Source of the DNA: Treponema sp. | Lineage (GTDB): Bacteria > Spirochaetota > Spirochaetia > Treponematales > Treponemataceae | Assembly: GCA_017651065.1 (NCBI GenBank) | Contig: JAGCDP010000030.1 | Location: 1-64,000, forward strand | Length of the DNA: 64,000 nt | Direction: 5' to 3' | In this document: positions 27,313 through 38,160 of the stretch, piece by piece | Layout: each line of letters begins with the position of its first letter | Position numbering within the stretch: position 1 is the first letter of the stretch | Made by a program: the position numbers and the translations under genes | Notes under the pieces: model-generated | Database searches by the model: none | Told to the model about the DNA's origin: nothing | The model's input: the letters and a program-made list of their open reading frames with translations, nothing else

Positions 27313-30300
27313 TTATGCTCTCTTCCTCTTCAAAAGCATAGTCAATCCAAATACGCCGCAAAGAACAAGTGAAGCAATTGCAACTATCAGTTTGAAAACA
27401 AGATCGTCATGAACAGTTTCTTCATATGTGTCATAAGTTGTTTCTACTAACGATGTTTCAACAGAAACTTGTGTTTCAATCTGCTTTGTATTTGCAGTCT
27501 TTGGCAATACCATTGCTAACTGATCTTTTGCGACTGGGGTTACGAGTTCTGCAATTTCTGTAATCTCTGCAATTTCTGTAATCTCTGCAATTGCTGTAAT
27601 CTCTGCAATTTCTTCAACCTGTGCAGCAATTTCCTGAACAACAGGTGTCTGTTTTGAAGCCTTGGCAGTTGCTTTTGGAGCGGCTTTAGCTGTTTTAGCG
27701 ATATTCTTCTTTGTTTTTGCAGAAGCACTTATACCTGCAAGAGCAGGGCCTGTTGCAGAAGAAACAGCTCCTATTGAAGAAGGAGTACTGTATGTGTAAT
27801 AACCGGATGATGAACCAAATACATTATCTACCGAAGTATTTTGAATCTGGTCTATAACAGTACTTACTCCAGTGAATATTCCAGAAACAATATTTGCATT
27901 TCCACCATTTCCAGCATTAAATACAGCTTTTTCAACTCCGTTAATTTTGAGCTTAACTTCATTACTGTTTACATTTTTCAATGTAACTGTCATTGTTGGA
28001 ATATAAACATAACCTGAACTATTACCTTTATCCGAACCGTTCCAGCTGAAAGTTCCAGCTGTATAGCTGCTGAATGCAACACTATCAACTGTACCATTTG
28101 TTGTTTCAACTTTGTGTAAAATGGTTCCTTGAGGTAATTCTACTGTCAATGTATATTCAGTTGTTTCAGCAGAGAATGCCGCAGATGGTGATATTGAAAT
28201 ATTATCTGCCGTGATATTTTTTTCAACAAGCCACCACTGATATTCATAATGATCTTTATTTCCAAAATAATAAACTTCTGAAACATTTTCTACAGCATCT
28301 TTAAAGAAGACTCCAATATGTGTATGCGGCACAGTAACATCCGGTATAGTAAATACATAGCTGCCATTAGAAGTTGTCAGGTCTTCCCATCCGGAATCAC
28401 CGGCATTAGGCTTTGTTGTAACATAACCTCTTTGACCTTCAGCATCAGAAGTTTGTGCCGGAGTAATTATATATTTATATTTTACTGCCCCTGAAATTAC
28501 AGAAGCTGGATAAGAAATCTGTAAAGTACCTTTATAACAGTTAGAAAGATAATTCTCTCCTATCTGACTGTCCATTACTGTTATAAGAGAAGTATCACCA
28601 ACAATGCTGTATTTCTGAAGCTTCTTAACATTATCATTCAATACCCAGTATGTTGTAGAACCATTCTTTTCGCTTACAGAAGGTGGTGTTGAATCAGCTA
28701 CAAAGGTATATGTTGCAAGAGATTTTGTTCTATCAACTTTATCATAAGCAATGAATTCATAGGTAGCATTAAGAGGACCTGCAAGTAAAATAGTTCCCTT
28801 ATTATTTGAATCTAAGGTTATTTGATTTTCTACATCATTAACCTTATAAACAATTTTCTTAATACCAGAGCAGTCATCTTTTACACCGGAGAAATCAAAA
28901 ATCAGTTTATTTACATAAGACGGATTATATGTAAAGGTTATAGTTCCTGTGCCTGATTCACTAAAGCCAGCTGTTGCCTGACTATTATCAAGCATAGGAG
29001 AATAAGTTACAGGGGCGCTATCTTCTATATAAGGCGAAGCAGAATCATAAATAACTTTTACAGGAACTGTTTGACCTTTATTTCCTACTTTGTCTACAGC
29101 TCGGAAATAATATGTTTTTGTTGTTTCTGGTACATTCGTTATTGTATAAGCCCCAGAAGTAAGAGTTATTGTTTTGTAATTAGCTTCGGTGTTACCATTT
29201 CCTTCATCCCATTCATAATGATCAATATCTGTTGCAGTAGAATTGATTGTAACTTTGGCTTTGTTTCGATTGAGATACCAGGTGTCTCCAATTTGAACTG
29301 CAGGATAAGTATTACTTGAACCTTGTGATATAACAGAATCAATTGTAATGCCAGGTGCACTGCTATCTGCAGTAAATGTAAAGGTATTGAGAGTTCTTGT
29401 ATTGCCAACATTATCTTCTGCAATAATCTCATATACTTTTTCTGTCCAGTTATTACCCAGAGATAGTGTATATGCCGTTCCGTCTGTAATATAATCATTA
29501 CTTGTTCCGGTCTTTACATTAAATCGCTTAATGCCAGAACCTGCATCGGTAATTCCAGAGAAATCAAAGTAAATCTTATTAACAAGTCCTGGTGTATATT
29601 TTATCAAACGGCTTGAAGCGTTGTTTTCATCAGCAGCTTCATTTGTATAGCCGGTTGTTGCGTCAGACTCTCCATACTTCATTTTATAAGAAAGAGTTCC
29701 CGCAGGAGCTGCAGCATCTTTCTTGAGTTTCTTTGAAATAGTTTCAGAAACATTACCTGCCTTATCTGTTGCACGGAATACATAAGTAGTTTCATTTGCA
29801 GGAGCAGTGAATGTGTATGTTGTAGCCGCAGGATTTGAAGAGTTTATAGTTGTAAAGTTAGTTGTACTTCCAACCGCCCATTCAAACTTTGCAATATCAT
29901 CATCACTTGTATTGAATGTAATTATTGCGTTTTCTCCAAGAAGATATTCTACCCCATTATAAGAAACTGCGGCTGTTGATTCATCTGATTTAATTGAAGA
30001 TATACTTATTGTTGGAGCAGTTTCATCATAGGTCCAGCTGTTTACACCGGCAGGTCCATTCAAATCATATTCTTTAGAAATTTCAGATCCTATTAATACT
30101 AATTTAAGAGTTGCATTTTTAATACTCTGTAAAGAATCTAATGGAATTTCATATTGCTGTGTAGTTGTATTTAAATATGTACTTAATGTAAACTCTACAT
30201 AATCTGAACTTCCACTACCATAGATAATTCTACATTGTGTAGGATTATTTTTAGTCTTAAATTTAACTTTAGAATCAGTCTTTGTGTAATTAGTTGTTGC

Positions 30301-33300
30301 AGTGCCTGAAGCAGGATATTTTACAATATCTGAATATGACAAACTTCCATTTAGCGCCGGAACTACATTTTGCTTGAAATGAATAATAACTGGTGTTGTA
30401 TTAATCATTCCGGCTCGGTTTACAGGATAGAAATACATATCTTTATCATGTACAAAATCAGACCAAATTGTTGAGTTATCAGGCTGACCGTTATTTGTTT
30501 TATTAAATGTGTAAGTATAAGTTGTATTACTATATGGAATCTGTTCAACATCACTTATTGTATAGAACTTATCCGAATCTGGAGCGGTATCATTATCTTT
30601 TATAACCCAACCAAGCAACTTTTCTGTATCATTTATATAGAATTTTAATTCTATTTTTATAATATTGTAACTTGCATCAATAGTATATTTTCCATTCTGT
30701 TCAGATACATTGAACCTATGAGTTCCGTGATTTGGTGCAACAATATCCAATGGTGTTGTAGAGAAAGAAGGAGCAGAAGTTTGTTTAACCCAGATGTTAC
30801 TTCCACCGTTTTCAAGTCCGACAGAAGTTGCTATATTTTCTGCCCAGTCTTTTACATCTTCAATTGAGATCTTTCCATTACTGTCTGGCGTTTTTCCGCT
30901 TAATGGATAATCTGTTAAACCATTTTCTGGATAAAGCTGAACGCGACTAGCGAAATTTGAATAATTATATGAGGTAGAACCATTATGCTGAATACCAGAC
31001 TGCTTGTCTTCTATACTGTATTTTACAGAAGAAGAATTACTGTAATAGTTTTTACCATCAATATTGTTTACATTAGTTGCTTGTTTTACATCCAGTTTTG
31101 GTGGAGTTACATCATAAAGCCAGTAAGAGTTGCTTCCATACGTAAGCTGTCTTACTTCATAATTTCCAACGCGGTCTTCGATAATGTACCATAATTCATA
31201 TTTGTCTGTATCATGGGTAGTAGTATCAAATTCAGGGAAGTTGTTTTCAAGACTGAATGCACTACTATTAGATCCAACTTCATCAAAGAATTCTTTCCAG
31301 GCATACCAGTTTGAACCAGAAATGCTTGAATCATAGAATTTGTCGTATGGAGGGATTCCGCTTCCCTGCCATACAATAATCTTACTCTTCAATGTATAAT
31401 CTGAAGGATTATTTTCCAGATCTGCAAGACCATTGTAGTTTGATACATAAGGGAATCGGCAGGAATCGCTTAACTCTTTAAGTTTAAGTCCAGGTAGTTC
31501 ATTACTACTATTTTTCTTGTAGAAGGATATATCGCTCTTGCTGACAAGTGTGTTGGTTGGATATGTTTTTTCTTCATTCGAACCAGTACCATTATGAGAA
31601 TCATTAACTCCTACTCTATTATCAATTACATATGCTACAGCCTGATTTCGTTTGCCCTGTTTTGTGGTGCCTGGCCTAGTTTCGCAAACTGTAAGAGTAC
31701 CTAATTTATCTTTTAATCCAGGATTTAACAATATATATTCCGTATTTCCACAAGCATCTTTTAACCATAAGCTTACCGGAGGACAGTTATGATCATTTGG
31801 AAGTGTGATTATAATATCTCCATTTTCATCTACCCTTGATGAAAGATGACCATCTGTAACAGGAGAAGTATTTGCCTTATAATCATGCCAGTTTGGCTCT
31901 CTTGGAGTAAAAGGATCCTCTGCACAGTCTGTATTAGTTGAAGGGAACTCAGTGTACTGGTGTGAAACTCCGTATTGTTCAATTGGTACAGTTTTTGCAC
32001 CACCTGCTGCATAGTTATGGACAGGAACTTTTAACTGATAATTTTTTCCATCAAACTGTCTAAGTATATAATTGAAAACATATATTTTTGAATTTTGTGA
32101 GCCATTATAATAATCAAAAGAAGATGAATTTCTTGGACCTTCAGGACTTCGTACGCCATTAAGGAAGGTATTCTTCTGGAGATCTGCACCTTCTGGCACT
32201 AACAATTCAACTTCATTTTCAAGGTTAGTCTTAATATCTTTTCGTGAATCATCTGTTGTTACAAGATTAGTGACATTAATTACATGGAATGTTCGGACAG
32301 GAGATGCGTTTCCGGCTTTATCGTATATAGTTGCTGTATAGTTACCAGTAAAGCTTCCATAGAAGTAAGCACAATCAGAGAAACCTGTTATACCATCTCC
32401 TACCCATCGTACTAATGGGAGATCATTTGTATCAAGTCTAGGATTAGCATCAACTATCTTAGGATCAATTCTAATGTAACCTGATTTATAGAAGTACTGA
32501 TCATCGCTGCCCGGGAATGTTATACCTTCACTAGATTTATCTTCTTTTGGATGAGGATAAACTTTTTCATACTTTGCATTAGAATAAACAACTGTATAAA
32601 GACCCTTTGTACTGCCCCATGCAGGAGGTATTGTATCTACAGTTATTTTTTTGGTAGGAGAAGAAAAATTTGAAGGATTCTTCGCAAAACTAGTTCCCGT
32701 TAAGCTGACTAAATAAGTATCATCCGGAGCGGCCGGATTAGCAGGAACAAGTTTGAGATTTTTGATATCAATTTGAGTTGAAACAATTGCATCAACATAT
32801 TCAGAGTTTACATTCTTCTTAAACCTTACTGTTCTGCCATTTGTAGAAGGTACAATATCAAATTCAATTTCTGTATCAGTTCCTGCAACAAAAATATGTG
32901 TTGATGCAGTAAACTGTGCTTTTTCAGAAACTGTCATTTCCCAGAATCCTGATGTAGAGGCAGAAACACTTACAACTGCATTTATTTCAAGTTCATTTGT
33001 AAATCCATTGTCAGCAAGTACACCATTTTCGGTTGTTCTATCTACAAGAGAATCAATAATAAAGTGACCATTATTTGCTAACTCATAACCGAATTGTGGA
33101 ATTTCTGTATTGCTGCCACTTTGAATCTTATCCTTAAGCTCAGAAATGTTTGTTGCCTTATCTTGAATTTTAAGTTGAATGTTAGCAGAAACTGCAAGCA
33201 TCATGTCTGTAATCATAATTGTAAGGGATTCATTTCCTTGTGATACAATCGGTTTTGTAAGTGTAAACTTTGAATTTGAGTTAAGCGTAGATTCCAATGG

Positions 33301-35976
33301 TTCACCAACAGGCTGAAGATTTGAATCAACCTTGTATATTTTTGATGTGGCTGAAAGCTTTATTGTTGAACCAGTAAAATCAAATATTTCAGCTCCAGAA
33401 TTATTTTCTTTTAATGTAATATAAACACAATTGAGTGTTGTAGTATTTTTTAAATTACTACTATTCGAATCTAACCAGTATTCCGGTGTATTTGAAGAGT
33501 CTGTTGCTCTAACAGCTTTATTAATATCTGGAATATAGATTTTTTCTATAACAGGCTTTTTCGAGTCATTGCTAAGGGCAAGAGGTGCAGAAATTGTTGA
33601 GTTTCCGGCAGCATCGTAGGCTTTTACATAAATATGGTATCTTCCTTCAAAAGGAGCATCTGCAATCTTAAGTCCTTTAATTAAGATTGTATTAATACCT
33701 GTATAAGAATAATTCAATCTAAGAGTTTTTCCTGAACAATTATATTCAGATGCTGTAAAAGCAGTCTTTGTATCGTTTTTATAAACCTTCAAATCTGAAT
33801 ATACAAATGGAGTATTATATGCTTCACCTTCATCTCCATTTTCATCAACAGGCTTAATTATAATTTCAAAAGCTCTTGGTTGAGATGTTTGATCGGTTAC
33901 AGGAATTACTAAAGTCTGATTATTAAGATATATATCTTTTGAAACTCCAGCCGTAACACCTTCATCTGCATTCCAAGACAACTCACCAACCTCTGGAGGA
34001 GTACAGTCGTATTTAGCTTTTTTACCAAAGATATTTGCATTTATGTTATCCATATCATCTTTGATAGCATAAGCAAAACGTATACCTTCATTGTTATCTT
34101 CATCTGGGGCAACAAAAGCTTTACTGTCTGTACTGTTAGGATCTGGATTATTCTGAATGCTTTCACCTAAAGCTTTCCATTGCACATTTTCACCAGAAAG
34201 CTTTTCAAGAAGATTTTCAGAAGTTACATCATCGTCAATTTGTATGATAGTCCATTTAATATCATTCTTATTAGAACAGAGGAGTGAATAACCTTGATCA
34301 CTGATAGAAGTTCTGCCACTATCTGTAAGACTTACTTTAAAATTTTCAAAAGTTTCTTTGTTATAATAGTTACCTTCCGCGAAAGAATTGCCGTCTACAG
34401 AAATATTAATTCCGCCATCACTAAGACCGGTTGGAAAGGCTGTATCTTTTACTACGAAAATTGATGCATAGCCGTTACCGTTAACATTTGATATGGCTTC
34501 ATCTTCATAGAATCCATTATTACCTACATTATCTTCTGCTGCAACATCAATCTGAATTAAACCATCTTCCAAATCGCTCAAATCATATTCAAAAAGACAA
34601 CCAACCGCTTTATCATTATCATCTGTAAAACCTGCGGCGGTTACAAGATCTTCATATGATGGAGTACCCTGTGAAGTAGTACCTATTTTTGCAGGATTTC
34701 CTTTTTGGCTATAAACCTTTTCAGTAAGCTCTGTATAATTACCACCAAAATACGAACCATTATCATTTTTGAATAATCGTCTTGCACGAACACTTATCCA
34801 TTTTACACCTTTTTCATCTTTTTCCTGGTTTACAACTCCAGCAGCTTCTTCCTTATTCAAGTCTTCTGCAAAAACACGAAGACTAACTTTGTTACCGACA
34901 CGGTTCTTTACAAACGGCTGAGTAATAGAACCGTTAAATGTGTTTGTATAAAAATTAGTGACTAGCGAATCAGGTGCATCTTTTGAACCAGTTCCTTTAA
35001 TTACAATTTTTGTCTTATTATCAAGTTTTCCCGCTGTTTCTTTATATGCATAAATACCCTGGAATTTGCCGAATTGTGTTTTCCAACCACCAGTAAGCTG
35101 AGTAATACGAGGAGCACGTGAGTCCATTGTTCCACCAGGAGTAAAGACAAATTTTTCATCTTCAACCATTGAAAAACCGAATACATCTTTTACATCTTTT
35201 GAAATAGTTACTGTTACTTTGGCAGACTGATCAAAACCAGTTTTAATATATGCCGGAGCAAACGAAAAAGTAATCAGTTTTTTATTACTACTAATTCTTG
35301 GATCATTGAATCGGTTAGAAATATCTTCATAGTCATAATACAATCCATCTTCTCGTTCTACCCAGGATCCCTGTGTTATAGAAATTCCATTCTTTAATGT
35401 GTCGTAATCCATTTCTTTTGTAAAGTTAATTCTTACAGCACTGTTACGAACAACATCAGTTTCTCTATCATCTGGAATTGTACCGTTTACTTTAGGTCGC
35501 GCAGTTACGAGAGGAACAATAAAAATATCACCTCGCGCCTGGTTCACTGTTACTTTTGTAGAAGGACTTTCCGGATTTTCGAAAACAACAGTTGGGGCTG
35601 TAATTTCATTAGGAAGAATATTTTCTTCGTATTCTGTTACACTGTTGTAAATAACATTCTCATTTTTTTGCTGATCAATTGTATCAAGGTAAGTTGTAGA
35701 AAAAGCGGCCCATCGCACAAAACCATAGTTTGTATCTGTAGTTGCAGAAATTTCATGAGGAATTCCTACCTTAAATGTAGAGTAACCGCTTGGAGAAGTA
35801 CTTCCTTGTGATGTCATTGCATAACGAGTAAAAACCTGAATCTTCGCTGCATTCGCAACCTTTACATCATACTCAATATCTGAATACAGGTTGTCGTCCT
35901 TCATCCAGTTTTCACAAGAAAAAATTGTGAGTGCGAATACTGCTAATAAGATTGATAAAATTTTTCTGTTTTTCAT
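27313..35976 (-). CDS. Giant Ig-like repeat lipoprotein with C-terminal membrane segment
   Basis: A 2887-residue exported protein. The N-terminus ends in TIFSC, a spirochaete lipobox with Cys21, so lipid anchoring is predicted. Residues about 155-280 look like an SbsA-type Ig-like (Big_5) domain (NGTIPDDRETDVVRNSAVRINFTKEMD). Then follow many Ig-like beta modules, most marked by D-x-(A/V)-G-N (for example TDKAGNVSE, EDNVGNTRT, VDKVGNKGQ). Residues about 2600-2690 resemble a cadherin-like beta-sandwich (SAAFSAETTEYTLTVE). An Ala/Lys-rich linker and an AEIT(E)I tandem repeat precede a final membrane helix (about 2857-2880) and a KRKRA tail. AGAAGGGGA lies upstream of the start. It is the last gene of a three-gene operon. 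Adhesion or envelope-spanning roles are inferred; no enzyme motif is seen. Confidence 0.8.
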   Translation of the reverse strand: MKNRKILSILLAVFALTIFSCENWMKDDNLYSDIEYDVKVANAAKIQVFTRYAMTSQGSTSPSGYSTFKVGIPHEISATTDTNYGFVRWAAFSTTYLDTIDQQKNENVIYNSVTEYEENILPNEITAPTVVFENPESPSTKVTVNQARGDIFIVPLVTARPKVNGTIPDDRETDVVRNSAVRINFTKEMDYDTLKNGISITQGSWVEREDGLYYDYEDISNRFNDPRISSNKKLITFSFAPAYIKTGFDQSAKVTVTISKDVKDVFGFSMVEDEKFVFTPGGTMDSRAPRITQLTGGWKTQFGKFQGIYAYKETAGKLDNKTKIVIKGTGSKDAPDSLVTNFYTNTFNGSITQPFVKNRVGNKVSLRVFAEDLNKEEAAGVVNQEKDEKGVKWISVRARRLFKNDNGSYFGGNYTELTEKVYSQKGNPAKIGTTSQGTPSYEDLVTAAGFTDDNDKAVGCLFEYDLSDLEDGLIQIDVAAEDNVGNNGFYEDEAISNVNGNGYASIFVVKDTAFPTGLSDGGINISVDGNSFAEGNYYNKETFENFKVSLTDSGRTSISDQGYSLLCSNKNDIKWTIIQIDDDVTSENLLEKLSGENVQWKALGESIQNNPDPNSTDSKAFVAPDEDNNEGIRFAYAIKDDMDNINANIFGKKAKYDCTPPEVGELSWNADEGVTAGVSKDIYLNNQTLVIPVTDQTSQPRAFEIIIKPVDENGDEGEAYNTPFVYSDLKVYKNDTKTAFTASEYNCSGKTLRLNYSYTGINTILIKGLKIADAPFEGRYHIYVKAYDAAGNSTISAPLALSNDSKKPVIEKIYIPDINKAVRATDSSNTPEYWLDSNSSNLKNTTTLNCVYITLKENNSGAEIFDFTGSTIKLSATSKIYKVDSNLQPVGEPLESTLNSNSKFTLTKPIVSQGNESLTIMITDMMLAVSANIQLKIQDKATNISELKDKIQSGSNTEIPQFGYELANNGHFIIDSLVDRTTENGVLADNGFTNELEINAVVSVSASTSGFWEMTVSEKAQFTASTHIFVAGTDTEIEFDIVPSTNGRTVRFKKNVNSEYVDAIVSTQIDIKNLKLVPANPAAPDDTYLVSLTGTSFAKNPSNFSSPTKKITVDTIPPAWGSTKGLYTVVYSNAKYEKVYPHPKEDKSSEGITFPGSDDQYFYKSGYIRIDPKIVDANPRLDTNDLPLVRWVGDGITGFSDCAYFYGSFTGNYTATIYDKAGNASPVRTFHVINVTNLVTTDDSRKDIKTNLENEVELLVPEGADLQKNTFLNGVRSPEGPRNSSSFDYYNGSQNSKIYVFNYILRQFDGKNYQLKVPVHNYAAGGAKTVPIEQYGVSHQYTEFPSTNTDCAEDPFTPREPNWHDYKANTSPVTDGHLSSRVDENGDIIITLPNDHNCPPVSLWLKDACGNTEYILLNPGLKDKLGTLTVCETRPGTTKQGKRNQAVAYVIDNRVGVNDSHNGTGSNEEKTYPTNTLVSKSDISFYKKNSSNELPGLKLKELSDSCRFPYVSNYNGLADLENNPSDYTLKSKIIVWQGSGIPPYDKFYDSSISGSNWYAWKEFFDEVGSNSSAFSLENNFPEFDTTTHDTDKYELWYIIEDRVGNYEVRQLTYGSNSYWLYDVTPPKLDVKQATNVNNIDGKNYYSNSSSVKYSIEDKQSGIQHNGSTSYNYSNFASRVQLYPENGLTDYPLSGKTPDSNGKISIEDVKDWAENIATSVGLENGGSNIWVKQTSAPSFSTTPLDIVAPNHGTHRFNVSEQNGKYTIDASYNIIKIELKFYINDTEKLLGWVIKDNDTAPDSDKFYTISDVEQIPYSNTTYTYTFNKTNNGQPDNSTIWSDFVHDKDMYFYPVNRAGMINTTPVIIHFKQNVVPALNGSLSYSDIVKYPASGTATTNYTKTDSKVKFKTKNNPTQCRIIYGSGSSDYVEFTLSTYLNTTTQQYEIPLDSLQSIKNATLKLVLIGSEISKEYDLNGPAGVNSWTYDETAPTISISSIKSDESTAAVSYNGVEYLLGENAIITFNTSDDDIAKFEWAVGSTTNFTTINSSNPAATTYTFTAPANETTYVFRATDKAGNVSETISKKLKKDAAAPAGTLSYKMKYGESDATTGYTNEAADENNASSRLIKYTPGLVNKIYFDFSGITDAGSGIKRFNVKTGTSNDYITDGTAYTLSLGNNWTEKVYEIIAEDNVGNTRTLNTFTFTADSSAPGITIDSVISQGSSNTYPAVQIGDTWYLNRNKAKVTINSTATDIDHYEWDEGNGNTEANYKTITLTSGAYTITNVPETTKTYYFRAVDKVGNKGQTVPVKVIYDSASPYIEDSAPVTYSPMLDNSQATAGFSESGTGTITFTYNPSYVNKLIFDFSGVKDDCSGIKKIVYKVNDVENQITLDSNNKGTILLAGPLNATYEFIAYDKVDRTKSLATYTFVADSTPPSVSEKNGSTTYWVLNDNVKKLQKYSIVGDTSLITVMDSQIGENYLSNCYKGTLQISYPASVISGAVKYKYIITPAQTSDAEGQRGYVTTKPNAGDSGWEDLTTSNGSYVFTIPDVTVPHTHIGVFFKDAVENVSEVYYFGNKDHYEYQWWLVEKNITADNISISPSAAFSAETTEYTLTVELPQGTILHKVETTNGTVDSVAFSSYTAGTFSWNGSDKGNSSGYVYIPTMTVTLKNVNSNEVKLKINGVEKAVFNAGNGGNANIVSGIFTGVSTVIDQIQNTSVDNVFGSSSGYYTYSTPSSIGAVSSATGPALAGISASAKTKKNIAKTAKAAPKATAKASKQTPVVQEIAAQVEEIAEITAIAEITEIAEITEIAELVTPVAKDQLAMVLPKTANTKQIETQVSVETSLVETTYDTYEETVHDDLVFKLIVAIASLVLCGVFGLTMLLKRKRA
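27551..27622 (-). repeat. 18-bp tandem repeat, four units
   Basis: Units of 18 bp (GCAATTTCTGTAATCTCT) starting at 27551, 27569, 27587 and 27605, the last one diverged. They encode a six-residue Glu/Ile/Ala/Thr repeat just before the C-terminal membrane anchor of the giant lipoprotein. The unit length is a multiple of 3, so copy-number change would alter stalk length without breaking the frame. Confidence 0.9.
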
Positions 35977-35989
35977 AAAACTTCCCCTT

Positions 35990-38143
35990 CTACTTGTTTA
36001 CCCTTTTCTTTTTTCCAAATATAAATAATCCGGCGGCGGCTGCTAAAAGTGCTCCTATTGCAATGAACACTTTAACGAGCGGTGATTTTTTTTCTTTTAT
36101 TTGAGGTTCTGATTTTTGCACTTGGACAGCAACTTCTGTGGCTGGCTCTTCGACAGCGACTTCCGGTTCAACTGCCGCAGCTTCTACCTTATGCCCTTCG
36201 ACAGGCTCAGGAACCCCAACTTTTGGTTCAGGAACCACAGGATTTGGATCAGAATCTTTCTTTTCTTCTTCATCTTCGAAGACTTCAAGGTCTTCTTCTT
36301 TGATTTCCGGTATTGGTCCTAAAGCTACTACGTCACTTGCAAGAGCCAGAATATCAAGCAGTGAATCGTCAGAGAATGGATCTTCGCGCAAAACTGCGTC
36401 TTTTTCATAAGGCGAGCTTGTGTCCATTAAAGTGAGTGTTTCCTGCACAGGTGAAATGCGTTCAACATAAACAGGACGCTCTGTTGCAAATGAAGATTTT
36501 AATTCTCCCTTGCTCCATTCCTTAATGCTGTTTTCAAAAACAACATATATTGTATCGCTTTCCGGTAAATTAAGATTTGCCTTTGCACCAGGTGCACTAA
36601 TAGGCTGATAGATTTTCCATGAATCTTCCATCTTGTAGAGGGCTGCTTTTCCCTGGGCATCGGCAACCCGCCATTCTCTTGCACCGGTTCTGTGGGCTTT
36701 ATAAAAGCCTTCATTTGTAAGTGTAATTTCAAGCGGAACCCACACTTCATCATCAAGCACAATTACGTTGTTCAAGGTTTCAAGTGTTTCTTCTGCCTGT
36801 TCCTTTGTCATTCCGGAATCGAATGCCATATAAATATGCCCCGGAATTGTAATAAATGCTGTACGGATTCCTACTGCTTCAAAGAGCGAACAGAACAAAA
36901 TTGAAAGGTCGTCACAGTCACCACCCTTATACATAAGAGTCTGATAAGGGAACTGAAGGAAGTCGATAGCAGAAGTACCAACGTTATCTTCGAAAGCAGA
37001 AGACGGGTCAATTACATAATTAATTCCAAACTGATTCAGCGCTTCAAAAATTCCGGTTGCATACTGAATATTAATAGGCACATCTTCACGGAAATTTTCG
37101 CGGACAATACTTGTTACATATTTTGCAAACTGCATTGCGGCAGGGTCTTTTGAAGAAACAAATACTGCTGCACGGCGGTCATCGTCCCATGACATATTGT
37201 TTCGTCCGTAAACAGGAACTTCAAGAGCATAAGTCTGTGTACGCTTAAGCCCCATATTTGAATAGTTTACAATTACGTAACTGTTTGTATCTGTTTTTTC
37301 TGTAAGCTCAAGAATCTGTTCATTAAAGAACGAAAGCAGCTGGCAGGTAGCACTCTGACCTTTTGCAATTGTCTTAATTGTTCCGCACTCTTTTGGATGT
37401 GCCATGTACTGCGGCTGATAGAAGCTTACTGTAACATCGCTGATTGCATTGTCTTCATTATTGATAATTTCTATTTCACCAAAAGAATTATTTTCGTACC
37501 AAGAATAAAGAACAGGGAATACAGGAGCAAGTTCTTTTTTCTGAATATCAACCTTTGCAGACGAATTAAACATTTGAGTTACATTAAAAGTAACTCCAGG
37601 AGAAACAGCTGCATTTACACCCATAAGAGGAACGGCACCAGAAGCAAAGTGAGTTGCCGAAGCTGTAAGGTCTGTAGAAATAATTGGATTTATTTTATAT
37701 GAAACTCCAAGCTGTGCACCTGCAGAAATTCCCGAAATGCTGCGGGATGTTTTTGCATTATAGGCACCAACGTTTACATTAAAATCAAGACCTACCCGTT
37801 CAGATAAATCAAGATGATAACCTGCTCCCAGTGTTCCGTTTATAATTGAAATTGGAGCAATTCCAGGAAGCGCCATTGAAAGGTAATCTCCCTGGGCAAA
37901 TATATTAAGAAAATCGGTAGGACGATATGTTACTTTTAAGCCGCCACCAATTCCATATTCAATCTGATGAGTTTCACCAAATGGTTTTGTAAAATGAGGG
38001 AAAACGCTTATAAGAACTTCATTGTCGGCCATTACAGGTGACGAAAGGAAGCATAATCCTGCTGTAAATGCAATTGCCTTTTTTGTAATTGTTTTAGAGA
38101 AATTTAATTTTTTACGAAGCCTTCTGGCTGCTTTTCCTGACAT
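35990..38143 (-). CDS. Barrel-like and transglutaminase-like envelope protein with intact Cys-His-Asp triad
   Basis: A 717-residue protein. A signal peptide follows a basic N-terminus (ITKKAIAFTAGLCFLSSPVMA). Residues about 40-205 show alternating beta strands and Gly/aromatic patterns like a small outer-membrane barrel. Residues about 210-330 form a beta domain with two Cys. Residues about 360-480 are transglutaminase-like: GGDCDDL (Cys410), GHIYMAFD (His436), LDDEVWVPLE (Asp464/465). An acidic linker with a VPEPVEG repeat leads to a C-terminal membrane helix and KKKRVNK. Possible roles are peptide or amide chemistry, or a binding fold. It is paralogous to the gene at 38161, 17 bp upstream, and 13 bp before the giant lipoprotein gene. 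Confidence 0.78.
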   Translation of the reverse strand: MSGKAARRLRKKLNFSKTITKKAIAFTAGLCFLSSPVMADNEVLISVFPHFTKPFGETHQIEYGIGGGLKVTYRPTDFLNIFAQGDYLSMALPGIAPISIINGTLGAGYHLDLSERVGLDFNVNVGAYNAKTSRSISGISAGAQLGVSYKINPIISTDLTASATHFASGAVPLMGVNAAVSPGVTFNVTQMFNSSAKVDIQKKELAPVFPVLYSWYENNSFGEIEIINNEDNAISDVTVSFYQPQYMAHPKECGTIKTIAKGQSATCQLLSFFNEQILELTEKTDTNSYVIVNYSNMGLKRTQTYALEVPVYGRNNMSWDDDRRAAVFVSSKDPAAMQFAKYVTSIVRENFREDVPINIQYATGIFEALNQFGINYVIDPSSAFEDNVGTSAIDFLQFPYQTLMYKGGDCDDLSILFCSLFEAVGIRTAFITIPGHIYMAFDSGMTKEQAEETLETLNNVIVLDDEVWVPLEITLTNEGFYKAHRTGAREWRVADAQGKAALYKMEDSWKIYQPISAPGAKANLNLPESDTIYVVFENSIKEWSKGELKSSFATERPVYVERISPVQETLTLMDTSSPYEKDAVLREDPFSDDSLLDILALASDVVALGPIPEIKEEDLEVFEDEEEKKDSDPNPVVPEPKVGVPEPVEGHKVEAAAVEPEVAVEEPATEVAVQVQKSEPQIKEKKSPLVKVFIAIGALLAAAAGLFIFGKKKRVNK
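36194..36215 (-). repeat. 22-bp repeat copy 5 (VPEPVEG reading)
   Basis: One base differs from consensus (GTT for GTC in the Val codon, silent). It lies in the acidic linker of the transglutaminase-like protein. A shorter, diverged PEP-type copy (VVPEPKVG) lies directly before it at about 36216-36239. Confidence 0.88.
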
Positions 38144-38160
38144 ATAACTTCTCTAACCCT

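Noticed and set aside
27116-27361. Small frames antisense to the uvrC 3' end
   Set aside because: They are shadows of uvrC with no ribosome-binding site or plausible product.
27313-27460. LPKTA in the C-terminal part of the giant lipoprotein as a sortase signal
   Set aside because: It lies about 50 residues before the membrane helix instead of directly before it, and spirochaetes are not known for class A sortase anchoring.
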